A DNA stretch of 64,000 nt from Malachius bipustulatus. Its lineage: Eukaryota; Arthropoda; Insecta; Coleoptera; Melyridae. This document shows, one piece after another, positions 12,201 to 23,375 of the stretch. The translations under genes were made by a program, and so were the position numbers. Where the stretch lies: positions 42,786,210-42,850,209 of the forward strand of contig OU342633.1 in NCBI GenBank assembly GCA_910589415.1, given 5' to 3'. A model generated the notes under the pieces. That model had not been told where the DNA came from. It was given only the letters and a program-made list of their open reading frames with translations, and did no database searches. The stretch's first letter is position 1. Each line of letters begins with the position of its first letter.

Positions 12201-13165
12201 ATTTTGAGCAATACATTTACAAATTGAACATGGGAATAGTTAAGGAAAATTATACGACCCTTTGAAAAAAAAATCATTTGAATAAAAATGTGCGACACTG
12301 CACGTTTATCTTATCTACCGAGATATGAACTCAAATGCAACGGTAGTGAAATGAAAACTATCATTATCATTATTATACATATACCTACATGCATTCTTAT
12401 AATTATTTATGGCTGAATTCTGCCTAAGCAATTACCTATGCTCATGCAATATTTTCAACAAGCGAAATAAGTGGTGATTGAGGTGAAAGGTGGTTAAGAT
12501 TTACTGTAAAATTTTAATTATAGCAAGAGAACAATAGATAAGAGAGTAAACGACGATTTTCATTGAAAACACAAAACTAGCAAGCACCATTATTAATTAA
12601 TAAAAATAATACCCCTTAGGTGTAGCCTGATACACAGGGTGTTTTCATCAAGTTCAAGTATCCTCCCGCCACGCGATTACTGCTTCGGGTTCTCGGGGAC
12701 AAACTCCGCCAGATGGTGGTTGCGTAACGACGGAAAATTAGGTGAAGGTAGTCGTGTTTACTATACCTTCGCCGCATCCGATCCCTTGACTTCACTCTCT
12801 AGACATCGATCTTATTTATTTAAAACAATAGCACTAAATTTAAAGGAAAACGAGACCCAATCTGTGAGGTGTCGGGCTGGGGATGGGGATAGGGAGTAAA
12901 AATGATCATGCAACTCTTTTTGTGGTTGAATGACGAGCTAGCTCCGCGTCTTCAGGAGAGCATACCTGAATCTACCTTTCTATCTGAAGTCAGAAGACTA
13001 TATTGTCGTTAGAATTTACTGTGAGCGAATTTATAGGTCCTGCGGATTGCGTGGAGTGACTCGTGCGCGTTGGTACAACCACGTTTAATATTACCAACAA
13101 ATGTACGCCAATGACTTGTTTACAAATTTTATATTTTTTTCGGGTTTGTTTTATTATTTTTTTAG
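12201..13165. other. no gene recognised; lone ACAGGGTG end at 12632
   Basis: A single 'cacagggtgtttt' transposon-end-like motif occurs near 12632 with no facing partner found. An 86-codon plus-strand frame (12639-12899) directly after it has no recognisable domain. This interval is part of the interior of the outer element at 10843-14291. Confidence 0.4.
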
Positions 13166-13316
13166 TCGTTTGATATTTTTTCGTATCTTACTCCGTTTAC
13201 GACAACAAAAAAAAAACATTTTAATGCATTTTTAATTTGATTTTATTTTATGAATTTTTCGACATGTGAAGCGGGTTTTTTTGTCGAAAACTAAGTAAGA
13301 TACGAAAAAATATCAA
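13166..13316. repeat. short inverted repeat, ~45-bp arms
   Basis: 'ttgatattttttcgtatctt' near 13168 faces its inverse 'aagatacgaaaaaatatcaa' near 13297, with 'cgacaa'-type matches continuing inward. The loop is AT-rich. It sits immediately left of the MITE pair and could be the target palindrome or the remains of a small MITE. Confidence 0.7.
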
Positions 13317-13349
13317 GAGAAAATAAAGTTGTATTATTGTTAGCTGCTT

Positions 13350-13695
13350 AAAGCTGCGTACTCATTAGAGCATTTGCCCCGAACGAGCGCGCCGAACAGA
13401 GCAGAGCCGAGCATTCGGGGCGTTTATATTTTTCACCCGAGCCCCGAACGAGCATTCGGTTCGGCACTGATCCAGTTGTTCGTAGATACTTAGTTTGGCA
13501 GTAGAGCTGGTTAATTCCGTCCAGACTGAACGCGAACATCCTTTGATGTACCGACAGAGTTCGGATCGGTCTGAGCACGTTCGCCGAACAACCTGAGCGT
13601 GCTTGACTCTGTTCGGATGCCCGTCCACATCTGAGCGGTTCAGCTCTGTTCGGGGCGCTCGTTCGGGGCTCGTGCTCTAGTGAGTACGCAGCTTT
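13350..13695. mobile_element. GC-rich MITE, copy 1 of a head-to-head pair
   Basis: This 346-bp element has its own imperfect ~50-bp terminal inverted repeats, beginning 'aaagctgcgtactca' and continuing through 'gaacgagcg' and 'cgaacagagc'. It is much richer in GC and CpG than its surroundings. The ORFs of 87-123 codons on both strands follow from its composition and are shadows. An inverted, almost identical copy follows after about 31 bases. Confidence 0.85.
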
Positions 13696-13726
13696 ACTCG
13701 AAAAAAATATAATTTCCACACAAGTT

Positions 13727-14060
13727 AAGCTGCGTACTCACTAGAGCACGAGCCCCGAACGAGCGCCCCGAACAGAGCTGAACCGCTCAGATGTGGACGG
13801 GCATCCGAACAGAGCCAAGCACGCTCAGGTTGTTCGGCGAACGTGCTCAGACCGATCCGAGCTCTGTCGGTACATCAAAGGATGTTCGCGTTCAGTTAAC
13901 CAGCTCTACTGCCGAACTAAGTGCCTACGAACAACTGGATCAGTGCCGAACCGAATGCTCGTTCGGGGCTCGGGTGAAAAATATAAACGCCCCGAATGCT
14001 CGGCTCTGCTCTGTTCGGCGCGCTCGTTCGGAGCAAATGCTCTAATGAGTACGCAGCTTT
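13727..14060. mobile_element. GC-rich MITE, copy 2, inverted
   Basis: This 334-bp copy is the near-perfect reverse complement of 13350-13695. The main difference is about 12 bases ('ttccgtccaga') present near 13516 in copy 1 and missing here, plus a few substitutions. Together the pair makes a ~700-bp perfect-looking hairpin with a 31-bp loop. Either two copies inserted nose to nose or one was duplicated inverted. Confidence 0.85.
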
Positions 14061-14588
14061 AGACGCGTATTTTTTTGTCAATATTATTCCTGAGACAAAA
14101 TAATTGATAACAAATTGATCTGGCAAAAGGATTTTCAAGATTCAAAATAAATTCAAAATAAATTTATTTTTTATTATTTTCACACCATGTATCTTGGGTG
14201 GGTGGACACATGTTTATATTAACTTATTTGCTACTTAAATTTGGTTCAGGAATGCGCCCCTGGAATTAAGGCCTATAAGTAACACCCTGTGTAGACGTCA
14301 AAATTTGACGATTGAGCCCATAATTTACTAAAAATGCAAGGTTTCAAACTGCTAGCTCTGATCCAAAAAAAATATAGTTACCAATTTTCAAGTTTATCTA
14401 TGAAAGCTCTTAATAAACTTTATAAAGCTCTTAAATAAGTATCGAGACCCATTCTTAATGAATCATCCTGTATAAAGTACATAATGGGCTAATAAAACTG
14501 CATACCAATACAAATCAGGTAGTTAAAAAAATTATATTTTAAAGTCTATATTTGTGTTTGTGCCTACACCAATAGGAGTTTCTCTTAC

Positions 14589-14658
14589 CCATTTTTCCTT
14601 GACTGATGTCGAATTGCGGGGGTCCATCTTGCACGAATCCCGGCCGGGCACATAAATC
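14589..14658 (-). CDS. CalpC: calpain (calpain-C-like), second coding exon
   Basis: On the minus strand a 70-base exon is framed by an AG acceptor (preceded by a T-rich 'ttctttt') and a GTAAGAG donor. It starts in phase 0, which matches the phase-0 end of the exon at 31733-31870, and ends one base into a codon. Its peptide 'RPGFVQDGPPQFDISQGKM' is the calpain segment that comes just before the GDCW catalytic cysteine motif; the split Gly codon would be completed by the next exon. That exon was not found between 1 and 14588 and is probably outside the window. Drosophila CalpC is a catalytically defective paralogue; whether this one keeps its Cys cannot be seen here. A calpain exon is well supported; the CalpC assignment is from memory of the family. 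Confidence 0.8.
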
Positions 14659-16323
14659 CTAAAAGAACAAAACACATGAAGGAGAAATTAACTCAAAACT
14701 TTCAATTCTTATTATTATAATGAATGTTTTAGAAACTTCACAATATAACATAACATATTTATCATTCATTATTAAACCTACGAAACAATATCCACATTCC
14801 GAGTCATGTAGGATGGTGCAACGACCACACAAACAAGAATTTCGATTAATATATGAAGTTGAATCAATATTTCCGAACTGTTACTCTCTTTTTAACATCA
14901 GCGACTTCAAAATGTGGTACTGCGTACTGGAGGATTGTATTCCATCGTCCTGGTCCTTATAAGTTGTCGTGGGGTGTAATTTTTATCTCTATAGATGCTG
15001 CATGAGTCACTTTTTCTGCAGCAAGGAATGGAAGAGTTTCTGTCTGATGGGAGATTTCTTTTAATGAGATTGTTATTGTGTGAGGGATATTATTAATGAC
15101 ATTATTAATGACATTTAATAGGAAAGAGTAAAAAATCACTTAGTAGTAGCATCTCTAATAATAATTGAAAATCTTACTTCAGTTTTGCCTATATACAGAC
15201 TGTCCCAGATAATGTCGGTTTAATGGAAACAAAATTAGCAATTTCATGATTATGAAGAATCTGAAATTAGATATTTGAAAAATTCGTCCATTAATACTGA
15301 AATATGCTGAAACAACTGAAAAAAAGCGCGTAAAATCGCGTATAGATTTACAGACCTGTGACCAGATAGTGGGCACAATTTGATAAGTGCGTTACGCGCA
15401 GGTGCATGGAAGATGGAAATCAGAAAGAGGACATGGGGGAAGCGTACAGGAACCGACGCGTAAACATTTGAATAGGAGAGGTCAAATATGACATAAGAAG
15501 GATTTCAATAACCTGAATAAAAAGGAATAGAAGAAGCCCTTATTAGGGGATGTTGATAAAATCGTTTTCGGATTGGATAAAGGACCAGGACGCGAGACTG
15601 GGATAACGGAAGTGAAAAAAAGCTCACCCTAAGGCTACCTTACCTAAATTTATCTTTTCAAATTTTCTCGTGGCAGTATCTTTTTCAAAAGGAGTTCGAC
15701 AGTTTTCCTTCATGGAATTCGAGTTTTAAACCAAAAACTAACGAGCTGTTCGGTCGTTCCGAAAAACAGCGCTTAACAACTAATTGACTAACTACGCCAT
15801 TGCTAGTTTTTCGCTGACAGTGGAAAATTTTATTAATATCTAAAACCAGAACGTATTATTCAAATAAACAAGAGTGTTTTTCCGGTAAATAATTACTCCA
15901 ATTAACATAAACTTTAGGCAATGACCGATGCCAACATCAAACGCCGCGTAGTAATTTAAATTTCAAAAGACTCTTTAAAAATAATTGCTTATATTCCGCG
16001 AATACCATCGTTTTAGCCTTAGCAATACCTTAACCTTTCCTCTGATTAATAAAGAAACAATTGATTGCTATACTCGACTGCAGACTTATCCATTTGGTCA
16101 TCTTAATACCTACACGAAGGTACCTAAAGTACATAAAGAATTACAACCCCATCAGCGAATCGAACCATAAGTAAAGCTGTAGCTTTCTTTTGCTTTCCGA
16201 AGAGCACTTGGTAAAAAGGGTGAAACGAACATTTTTGAAACACATTAAGCAAAAGAGCCAACCTCCAATATCATATACCTCCAAAAACAGTCGCATAAAA
16301 AAATATTGAATGCTTTTAGGGGG
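14659..16323. other. start of the long calpain intron
   Basis: AT-rich intronic sequence. A lone 'cagactgtccca' transposon-end-like motif occurs near 15197 with no partner found. ORFs at 14720-14962, 14957-15139, 15179-15376 and 15985-16170 have no recognisable domain and no splice framing, and are not taken as genes. Confidence 0.45.
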
Positions 16324-17398
16324 CTGTCACAATAATATTGATCTTAGGGACTTAATTCAGTTCCTAATATAAACATTTTTCGGCCACTTTGGGGAGAATG
16401 CTTAAGGTTTACCGGAAACATTTTTTTAATTAATCACAGATGGCGCTGGTAATCGAGGAAATTTGATTTTGTTAATTTCTCCCAAAATATCTGGAAAAGT
16501 AATCACTCTGCGGAAAAATATTGAGAATGAGATAATGCGAACACAAAAAAGCGCCCTGCACCCCTCTCCCCTTGCGAAGGAGTGGGGAATTTTAAATAAT
16601 AACCCGTATTTTTTATTTCGAACTAGTGCCCATTCAGCGACAAGAAACGTTTAAGATTTATATCTGAAACTTTTTCCGTTTAAAAAGGAGCGCAATAAAT
16701 GTCGAAATTTGGGTATTATTTCAACGTTTGCTTTTAGGAACTAATTTTCATTCAAAAGCAAAAAATAAAAATGTATTACAAGATTATGATTGCTTTACTT
16801 AGTGTATCTGTTTATTATACTTATATTTAAATATTTATGGTGGGGCGCAACTTGCATGGAAGCTTTCCCTGGGCGACATTTCTGGTTGCCTCTGTACAAA
16901 TGAGAGAAATTAACAAAATCGAATTATCTCGATTATGGCGCCATCTATGACGAATTGAACATATGTTTCGGATAAATCTTAAACGTTTTTTGTCGCTGAG
17001 TACCTATCTATCAATTCGCAACAAAAAAAGGGTTATTTAAAATTTCGAACTTTTTTTCAAAATTTCAAACCCCCACTCCCTTGCAAACAATGAGGGGTGC
17101 AGGGCGCTTTTTGTATTCAAAAGATGTCCCCCATCGAACACAACCACTTTTGTAAAAAACATTTTCCCGCATAGTGATTACTTTTCCAGATATTGCTTTA
17201 GAAATGAGCAAAATCAAATTTCCTGGCTTACCAGCACCATCTACGATTAATGCAAAAAATGTTTGGAATAAACTGAAGTATTCTCAAGTGACTTAAAAGC
17301 GGCCGTGAAGTTAATGCGGCTATGAAGTAAAAGTGGTCCATAAAGTATTATAATATTAGTAACGGAATTAAATCCCTAAGATCAATTATTTTGTGAAA
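16324..17398. mobile_element. foldback element, ~350-430 bp arms
   Basis: Left arm from 'ctgtcacaataatattgatc' and right arm, inverted, 'ctttcacaaaataattgatc' pair. Inside, 'agatggcgctggtaa', 'caaaatatctggaaaagtaa', 'gcgccctgcacccct' and 'gcgacaagaaacgtttaaga' each reappear inverted in the right half. The right side also holds a partial direct duplication: an 'aaattaacaaaatcgaa' plus 'gcgccatctatgacg' unit near 16907-16950 repeats the arm unit near 17205-17245. No transposase frame is seen. Confidence 0.75.
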
Positions 17399-17509
17399 GT
17401 CGCTTAATAACATTCATAATTTTTGTAGGCGACAGTTGCAACTATTGTCTTGAAGCAATCGAGAAATAGGGTGCTTTGCTTTATGACGGCATTAAGTGTG
17501 TTCCTCGAT

Positions 17510-19998
17510 GGAAATTTATTAAAGTCGGAATTCCGAGTTTAAAGTTGGAATTTGGAGTTTACATAGAATCGGAATTCTTAATTTGAGCTCGGAATGCCGA
17601 GTTTAAAGTCGAAATTCTTAGTTTTAGCTCGGAATTCCGAGTTTAAAGTCAAAATTCTTAATTTGATCTCGGAATTCAAGATTTGAAGTTGAAACTTTTA
17701 GTTTGAACTCGGAATTCGGAGTTTAAAGTCAAAATTCGGAATTTATAAAGTCGGTATTCTTAGTTTGAGCTAGGAATTACGAGTTTAAAGTCAAAATTCT
17801 TAGTTTGAGCTCGGAATTCCGAGTTTAAAGTTGGAATTTGGAGATTACATAGAATCGGAATTCTTAATTTGAGCTCGGAATGCCGAGTTTAAAGTCGAAA
17901 TTCTTAGTTTTAGCTCGGAATTCCGAGTTTAAAGTCAAAATTCTTAATTTGATCTCGGAATTCAAGATTTGAAGTTGAAACTTTTAGTTTGAACTCGGAA
18001 TTCGGAGTTTAAAGTCAAAATTCGGAGTTTATAAAGTCGGTATTCTTAGTTTGAGCTAGGAATTACGAGTTTAAAGTCAAAATTCTTAGTTTGAGCTCGG
18101 AATTCCGAGTTTAAAGTTGGAATTTGGAGTTTACATAGAATCGGAATTCTTAATTTGAGCTCGGAATGCCGAGTTTAAAGTCGAAATTCTTAGTTTTAGC
18201 TCGGAATTCCGAGTTTAAAGTCGAAAAATTCTTAGTTTGATCTCGGAACACAGGATTTGAAGTTGAAACTTTTAGTTTGAACTCGGAATTCGGAGTTTAA
18301 AGTCAAAATTCGGAGTTTATAAAGTCGGTATACTTAGTTTGAGCTCGGAATTCCGAGTTTAAAGTCAAAATTCTTAATTTGATCTCGGAATTCAAGATTT
18401 GAAGTTGAAACTTTTAGTTTGAACTCGGAATTCGGAGTTTAAAGTCAAAATTCGGAGTTTATAAAGTCGGTATTCTTAGTTTGAGCTAGGAATTACGAGT
18501 TTAAAGTCAAAATTCTTAGTTTGAGCTCGGAATTCCGAGTTTAAAGTTGGAATTTGGAGTTTACATAGAATCGGAATTCCTAATTTGAGCTCGGAATGCC
18601 GAGTTTAAAGTCGAAATTCTTAGTTTGAGCTCGGAATTCCGAGTTTAAAGTTGAAATTTGGAGTTTACATAGAATCGAAATTCTTAGTTTGAGCTCGGAA
18701 TTCCGAGTTTAAAGTCAAAATTCTTAGTTTGAGCTCGGAATTCCGAGTTTAAAGTTGGAATTTGGAGTTTACATAGAATCGAAATTCTTAATTTGAGCTC
18801 GGAATGCCGAGTTTAAAGTCAAAATTCTTAGTTTGAGCTCCGAATTCTGAGTTTAAAGTCGAAATTCTTAGTTCGATCTCGGAATTCAAGATTTGAAGTT
18901 GAAACTTTTAGTTTGAACTCAGAATTCGGAGTTTAAAGTCAAAATTCGGAGTTTATAAAGTCGGTATTCTTAGTTTGAGCTCGGAATTCCGAGTTTAAAG
19001 TTGGAATTTGGAGTTTACATAGAATCGAAATTCTTAATTTGAGCTCGGAATGCCGAGTTTAAAGTCGAAATTCTTAGTTTTAACTCGGAATTCCGAGTTT
19101 AAAGTTGGAATTTGGAGTTTACATAGAATCGGAATTCTTAATTTGAGCTCGGAATGCTGAGTTTAAAGTCAAAATTCTTAGTTTGAGCTCCGAATTCTGA
19201 GTTTAAAGTCGAAATTCTTAGTTTGATCTCGGAATTCAAGATTTGAAGTTGAAACTTTTAGTTTGAACTCGGAATTCGGAGTTTAAAGTCAAAATTCGGA
19301 GTTTATAAAGTCGGTATTCTTAGTTTGAGCTCGGAATTCCGAGTTTAAAGTTGGAATTTGGAGTTTACATAGAATCGGAATTCTTAATTTGAGCTCGGAA
19401 TGCTGAGTTTAAAGTCAAAATTCTTAGTTTGAGCTCGGAATTCCGAGTTTAAAGTTGGAATTTGGAGTTTACATAGAATCGAAATTCTTAGTTTGAGCTC
19501 GGAATTCCGAGTTTAAAGTCAAAATTCTTAGTTTGAGCTCGGAATTCCGAGTTTAAAGTTGGAATTTGGAGTTTACATAGAATCGAAATTCTTAATTTGA
19601 GCTCGGAATGCCGAGTTTAAAGTCGAAATTCTTAGTTTTAGCTCGGAATTCCGAGTTTAAAGTCAAAATTCTTAGTTTGATCTCGGAATTCAAGATTTGA
19701 AGTTGAAACTTTTAGTTTGAACTCGGAATTCGGAGTTTAAAGTCAAAATTCGGAGTTTATAAAGTCGGTATTTTTAGTTTGAGCTCGTATTCCGAGTTTA
19801 AAGTTGTAATTTGGAGTTTATAGAGTCGAAATTCTTATTTTGAGCTCGGAATTCCGAGTTTAAAGTTAAAAATCTTAGTTAGAGCTCGGAATTCCGAACT
19901 TAACGTCGGAATTAGGAGTTTATAAAGTCGGATTTCTTAGTTTGAACTCGAAATTCCGAATATAAAGTCGGAATGCTTAGATTAAACTCGGAATTTCA
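17510..19998. repeat. satellite array, ~20-bp monomer, 286-bp higher-order repeat
   Basis: About 2.5 kb of near-continuous repeats built on a ~20-bp motif in two alternating forms, 'ctcggaattccgagttta' and 'aagtcaaaattcttagtttg'. These combine into 40-bp pairs plus longer 62- and 64-bp variants. In the first part the order 40-40-40-62-40-64 repeats exactly every 286 bases (landmark 'aaagttggaatttggag' at 17541, 17827, 18113). Further right the order is rearranged (18543, 18751, 18997). Many monomers contain the perfect palindrome CTCGGAATTCCGAG. The array lies inside the calpain intron, ends abruptly near 19998 and decays at its right edge. Confidence 0.95.
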
Positions 19999-22663
19999 AA
20001 AAATTAAATAGGTCGGGCGCTTCTACGCCCTGGTACAATTATATTTGTAAATTGAAATATTTTTGTTTTAAGACTATGTACCTATCAAATATTAATTATT
20101 CTTAATAGATCTGTATTTGATTTCTACGTTATGTATCCAAATCCGATGTAAATGAAGAAATTGCTATTGTGTTGAATCAAAGGTTCTAAATGATAAGTTA
20201 ATTTTTTTTTTTAATTTTCACTGTCTTTTTATTCAAGATTCTTTTGTTGCTTTTTAGATCTCGGACCGCTACTTTCACAAACAAAGCACTAAATTTATTT
20301 AAAATTAAAAAAACAACTGGCATCCCATAACTTTCCTTTTGCTTTTTTTTCAATTCAGGAGAGTGTCACATTAGTGTAGAAAAATCTGGCTCCTAATTTG
20401 ATCTCTCGATTTAGGAACTTTCAGAGATTGGAAATTTGTAAGGAAAAATGAGAAATTGTTTATCTTTATAAATTACCTATCAGAAAAAATATCTACCCAA
20501 AAATCCATGCTTTTATCTTCTTTTATCTCCACCCCCATATGACGAGACGATTGTTAGATTGTAAGAGCAAAAAGGGCTAGTTCCAGATCATCCTGTTGAA
20601 TTCGACATTCAGAGGAAATAATTTGTTGAAGGAAATAGAAATGAAAAGGTCTGTAGTAAGAATTGGAGATAAAAATTAAATGAGACGGAAATTTTGACTT
20701 GACTTTCTTTTAATTTCGTTAAATGCAATCCGAAATATAGTTTTAGAAACACTTTTACTTGGGGGGATTTTAAAATTTTATAAAATCTTGAAAACGATTC
20801 AAATTAGGACAGATGTTTACTAAAAGAACCTTCCTTCGGTCCTGAAATAAGCCAAAAAAACAGTTCCTTCAGTATTCGCAGAACATTTAATATATTGATT
20901 TGTGTTAGACGATTTCAGTCTTCAAATGGCCTTTCTAACCGTTTGAATTTTTTATTCAAATCAAATCAATACTGACTTTTATTTCTAACGGCTAATAAGA
21001 TGATTAATTTTCTACATTCGGTAGGTATAACGCTTAGAGTAGGTATAGTAAAAGTGTTAAGCAACTCAGAATGAATAAATTTTTCATTATAATTTAGAAA
21101 CTAATTAAACCTGTCATCAGATTTTACTTTCTTCTACTAAATGGATATAGCGTTTTGCATAAATTATTATATTATTAGACTGCAAACATTTTTTTATTAA
21201 ATAAAACATGATGTTGTATAGTTTCAGCAGGAGTCAATAAACTAACAAAAATTTTAGCTATGTGTGTTACGCCTGGAGATTTATTTGTAGTAGGTGTGAC
21301 GCTTTCTATTTAACTGATGGACACACGAGAAAATTATTTTCAAAATCCTACTGCACGATTCAAATGTTCCACAATAAAAATTTGATCTGCCTTCACATTT
21401 CAGATTCGGTCAAAATCTATACTTAATTGTAAGGTAAACGTCTTTTCGAATTTCGAATAACTTAATTAATTAGTGAATGATAAATGTTAGAGCAAATTAG
21501 CACGGCATTTCAATGACAGCTTTACCGTTGATGTAACACCTCCTTATACCAGTGGCATTCCATATTGGACCTGCTCCATAAGGAAACGCAGAGGCGATGG
21601 CAATGATCATTGACAACGCAGTGTCTACCTTTAGCACAACCAAACCAACTGCCTTTGTTTCAAGCCATTGCACCTTTCATGATGTACGTGTTACGGCATA
21701 CCAATTTGCTAATAATACGTGAATATATCCCCTGTTATTATGTGACGAAACACTCGATAAATATTTAAACTTCGTACGCGGCCGGGATATGTGGTTGAAA
21801 TTAATCGTGGCTGGCTTAACAAGGTTCCCATGAGGCAACTTCTTTCATTACTAAAACCCAAATGTATGTCACAAAACCAATGAGTTGATGGATGGAATAA
21901 TAATAACAACAACGCAGGAAGTTTCAGGTGCTATAATAATACTCATGTATTATGCAAAAGTTACCCTTTGAAAAAGTACTGTAATTTTCTTGAGCGCTTT
22001 GCATCGTCAAAGATGCGCCATAAAATAAACTTCTTGAGTTAACATTTTTATTTTTGGATTGTAATTTATATTATGGTTCCATTTTTGCGGCTCAATATTA
22101 AACCGCATATTGCGGCAACTACCTAGGAACATTTTTAGTTGTATTAGTACCTACTAGACTCAGGTATCTTATAGGAACGTTTTATTACTGGTCTACGACC
22201 AGAGCGGGAACAATAATTTTTTGGAGCCTTTCACGTTCCTGGGTCGTCACCGCAACTTATCTGGATTACGTTCCACATCCGTTGCCATTACTTAGAGGCG
22301 ACGTTACAGAATGGTAGCAGTGACTTTCACAAAAATTAGGCTAAGCGTCCTTAAATGGCTCATTTTTGTCCAAGAGCCTGCCGATTTTCCGAATTTTTTA
22401 TTTAAAATTAATTTCGATCTTTAATTTCTCCAGTAATCTTTAAAAAATCACAATTTTTGTCTCATAGATGTTTTCTTCAAACAGCTTCCCTCTCTTAGAA
22501 GAATAACAAAAAAAAAGTTATTAGACATTAATTGATGCTTTGACGCAAAATGAGCGTTTTACAGAAAAATTCCGAGGACAAAATTAGAATTGGACGAAAA
22601 AACATATAAACTGTTCTTTGTTTTCGACTTTCCTTTCTACGAAGACCCGGTCACGTGACTCGG
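19999..22663. other. intronic, nothing recognised
   Basis: AT-rich with no coding-like frame. The minus-strand ORF at 21709-21912 (67 codons) has no recognisable motif. From about 22395 the sequence is loosely like the upstream flank of the dispersed repeat at 5569. Confidence 0.45.
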
Positions 22664-22776
22664 CACTAAGGTGGAATCGTAGCTATGCACATGCCTACAA
22701 CATCTTCATCAAGCGACGGCGACTGCGGTGCCCTATGCTACTTTTGTCAGTGGACTCTCGTAGGTACTAATGGCGA
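22664..22776. repeat. dispersed repeat, copy 2
   Basis: Direct partner of 5569-5685, sharing 'gcacatgcctac', 'aagcgacgg' and 'cttttgtcagtg' in the same order. Family unknown. Confidence 0.65.
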
Positions 22777-22988
22777 TAATGGTATCTTCTGATGTGTCCG
22801 TAGAAGTAGCTTAGGTAGATACTTTATACAAACAATGACTTTGCGGTTATTGTTACTAAAATATGGGGCTTCAAAGTAAACTTCAACTCAAAACTCCACC
22901 AGAAACGTTTCTTTCCAAAAGCAGTGTACTGCTTCGTACTGAAAAGTGTACTCGTAAACAATTCGAGTACGAATACTCAAAAAATGTA

Positions 22989-22995
22989 CGCGTAA

Positions 22996-23001
<6 letters not shown>
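22989..23001. repeat. SINE target-site duplication, left
   Basis: CGCGTAAGTATTT, matching 23315-23327 exactly. The last Ts merge with the element's poly(T), so the true length may be a base or two shorter. Confidence 0.85.
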
Positions 23002-23070
<69 letters not shown>

Positions 23071-23314
23071 GCATCGGTCTTAACTGTGTAGGTAAGACAT
23101 AGTCGCTCCACTCTGGTAATTTGGCTTCGAGACGAACTCATTAGTCACAGACTTTTATAATATATATTTTCCTTATAAACGTTCGATCGCTTGTTTTACT
23201 TTTCACAGACATTCGAAAATGAATCTGAAAAGTAAAGCGGGCCGAGGTGAGTTTCGAACCCGCGATCTATGGCTTCGTGAGCCAGCGGAGTACCACTAGG
23301 CCACGCAAGTCACT
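23002..23314 (-). mobile_element. tRNA-derived SINE, full length
   Basis: Read on the minus strand, the element starts with a tRNA-like head: A box TGGCCTAGTGG (23303-23293) and B box GGGTTCGAAAC (23261-23251), spaced as in a tRNA. The anticodon-arm region would read ACG, but the stems are imperfect and U33 is missing, so it is not a working tRNA. A tRNA-unrelated body of about 180 bases follows, then a poly(A) tail of roughly 60 bases (T on the plus strand up to 23061). Perfect 13-bp target duplications flank it. SINEs use a LINE's reverse transcriptase; the partner here is unknown. The unbroken tail and perfect duplication suggest a recent insertion. Confidence 0.9.
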
Positions 23315-23327
23315 CGCGTAAGTATTT
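23315..23327. repeat. SINE target-site duplication, right
   Basis: Exact repeat of CGCGTAAGTATTT at 22989-23001. Confidence 0.85.
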
Positions 23328-23375
23328 ACTCGTAATAAGTATTTTTGGAACAGCCAGGTGTAGGAGTACGAATAA

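Larger units (their letters stand above)
10843..14291. mobile_element. outer inverted-repeat element with nested insertions
   Basis: The left end (10843-10945) reads 'cagtgtgttacc', 'ataggccgtaattccc', 'gggcgcattctcgaacc' and 'aaacatgtgtc'. The right end (about 14195-14291), inverted, gives 'cagggtgttac', 'ataggccttaattcc', 'gggcgcattcctgaacc' and 'aaacatgtgtcc' in the same order. The two therefore form roughly 100-bp terminal inverted repeats 3.4 kb apart. Between them lie a GC-rich transposon relic (11379-12200) and a pair of MITEs (13350-14060), so the parental element was about 2 kb or less. No transposase of its own is recognised. Confidence 0.6.

Noticed and set aside
12639..12899. 86-codon ORF after a lone ACAGGGTG motif
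   Set aside because: No recognisable domain, no splice or promoter support; probably chance in a locally GC-richer part of a repeat.
13348..14138. Several ORFs of 73-123 codons on both strands in the GC-rich MITE pair
   Set aside because: The frames mirror one another because the sequence is a palindrome, contain no domain, and follow from GC-rich composition.
17510..19998. CRISPR-like array
   Set aside because: Repeats are contiguous, with no unique spacers, in a eukaryotic intron; it is a satellite.
22863..23063. 66-codon ORF ending in a long Phe run
   Set aside because: The Phe codons are the poly(T) that is the SINE's tail on the minus strand; the ORF crosses a retroposon boundary.
23239..23313. 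Functional tRNA-Arg(ACG) on the minus strand
   Set aside because: U33 is absent, the stems mispair and a SINE body, poly(A) and target duplication are attached.
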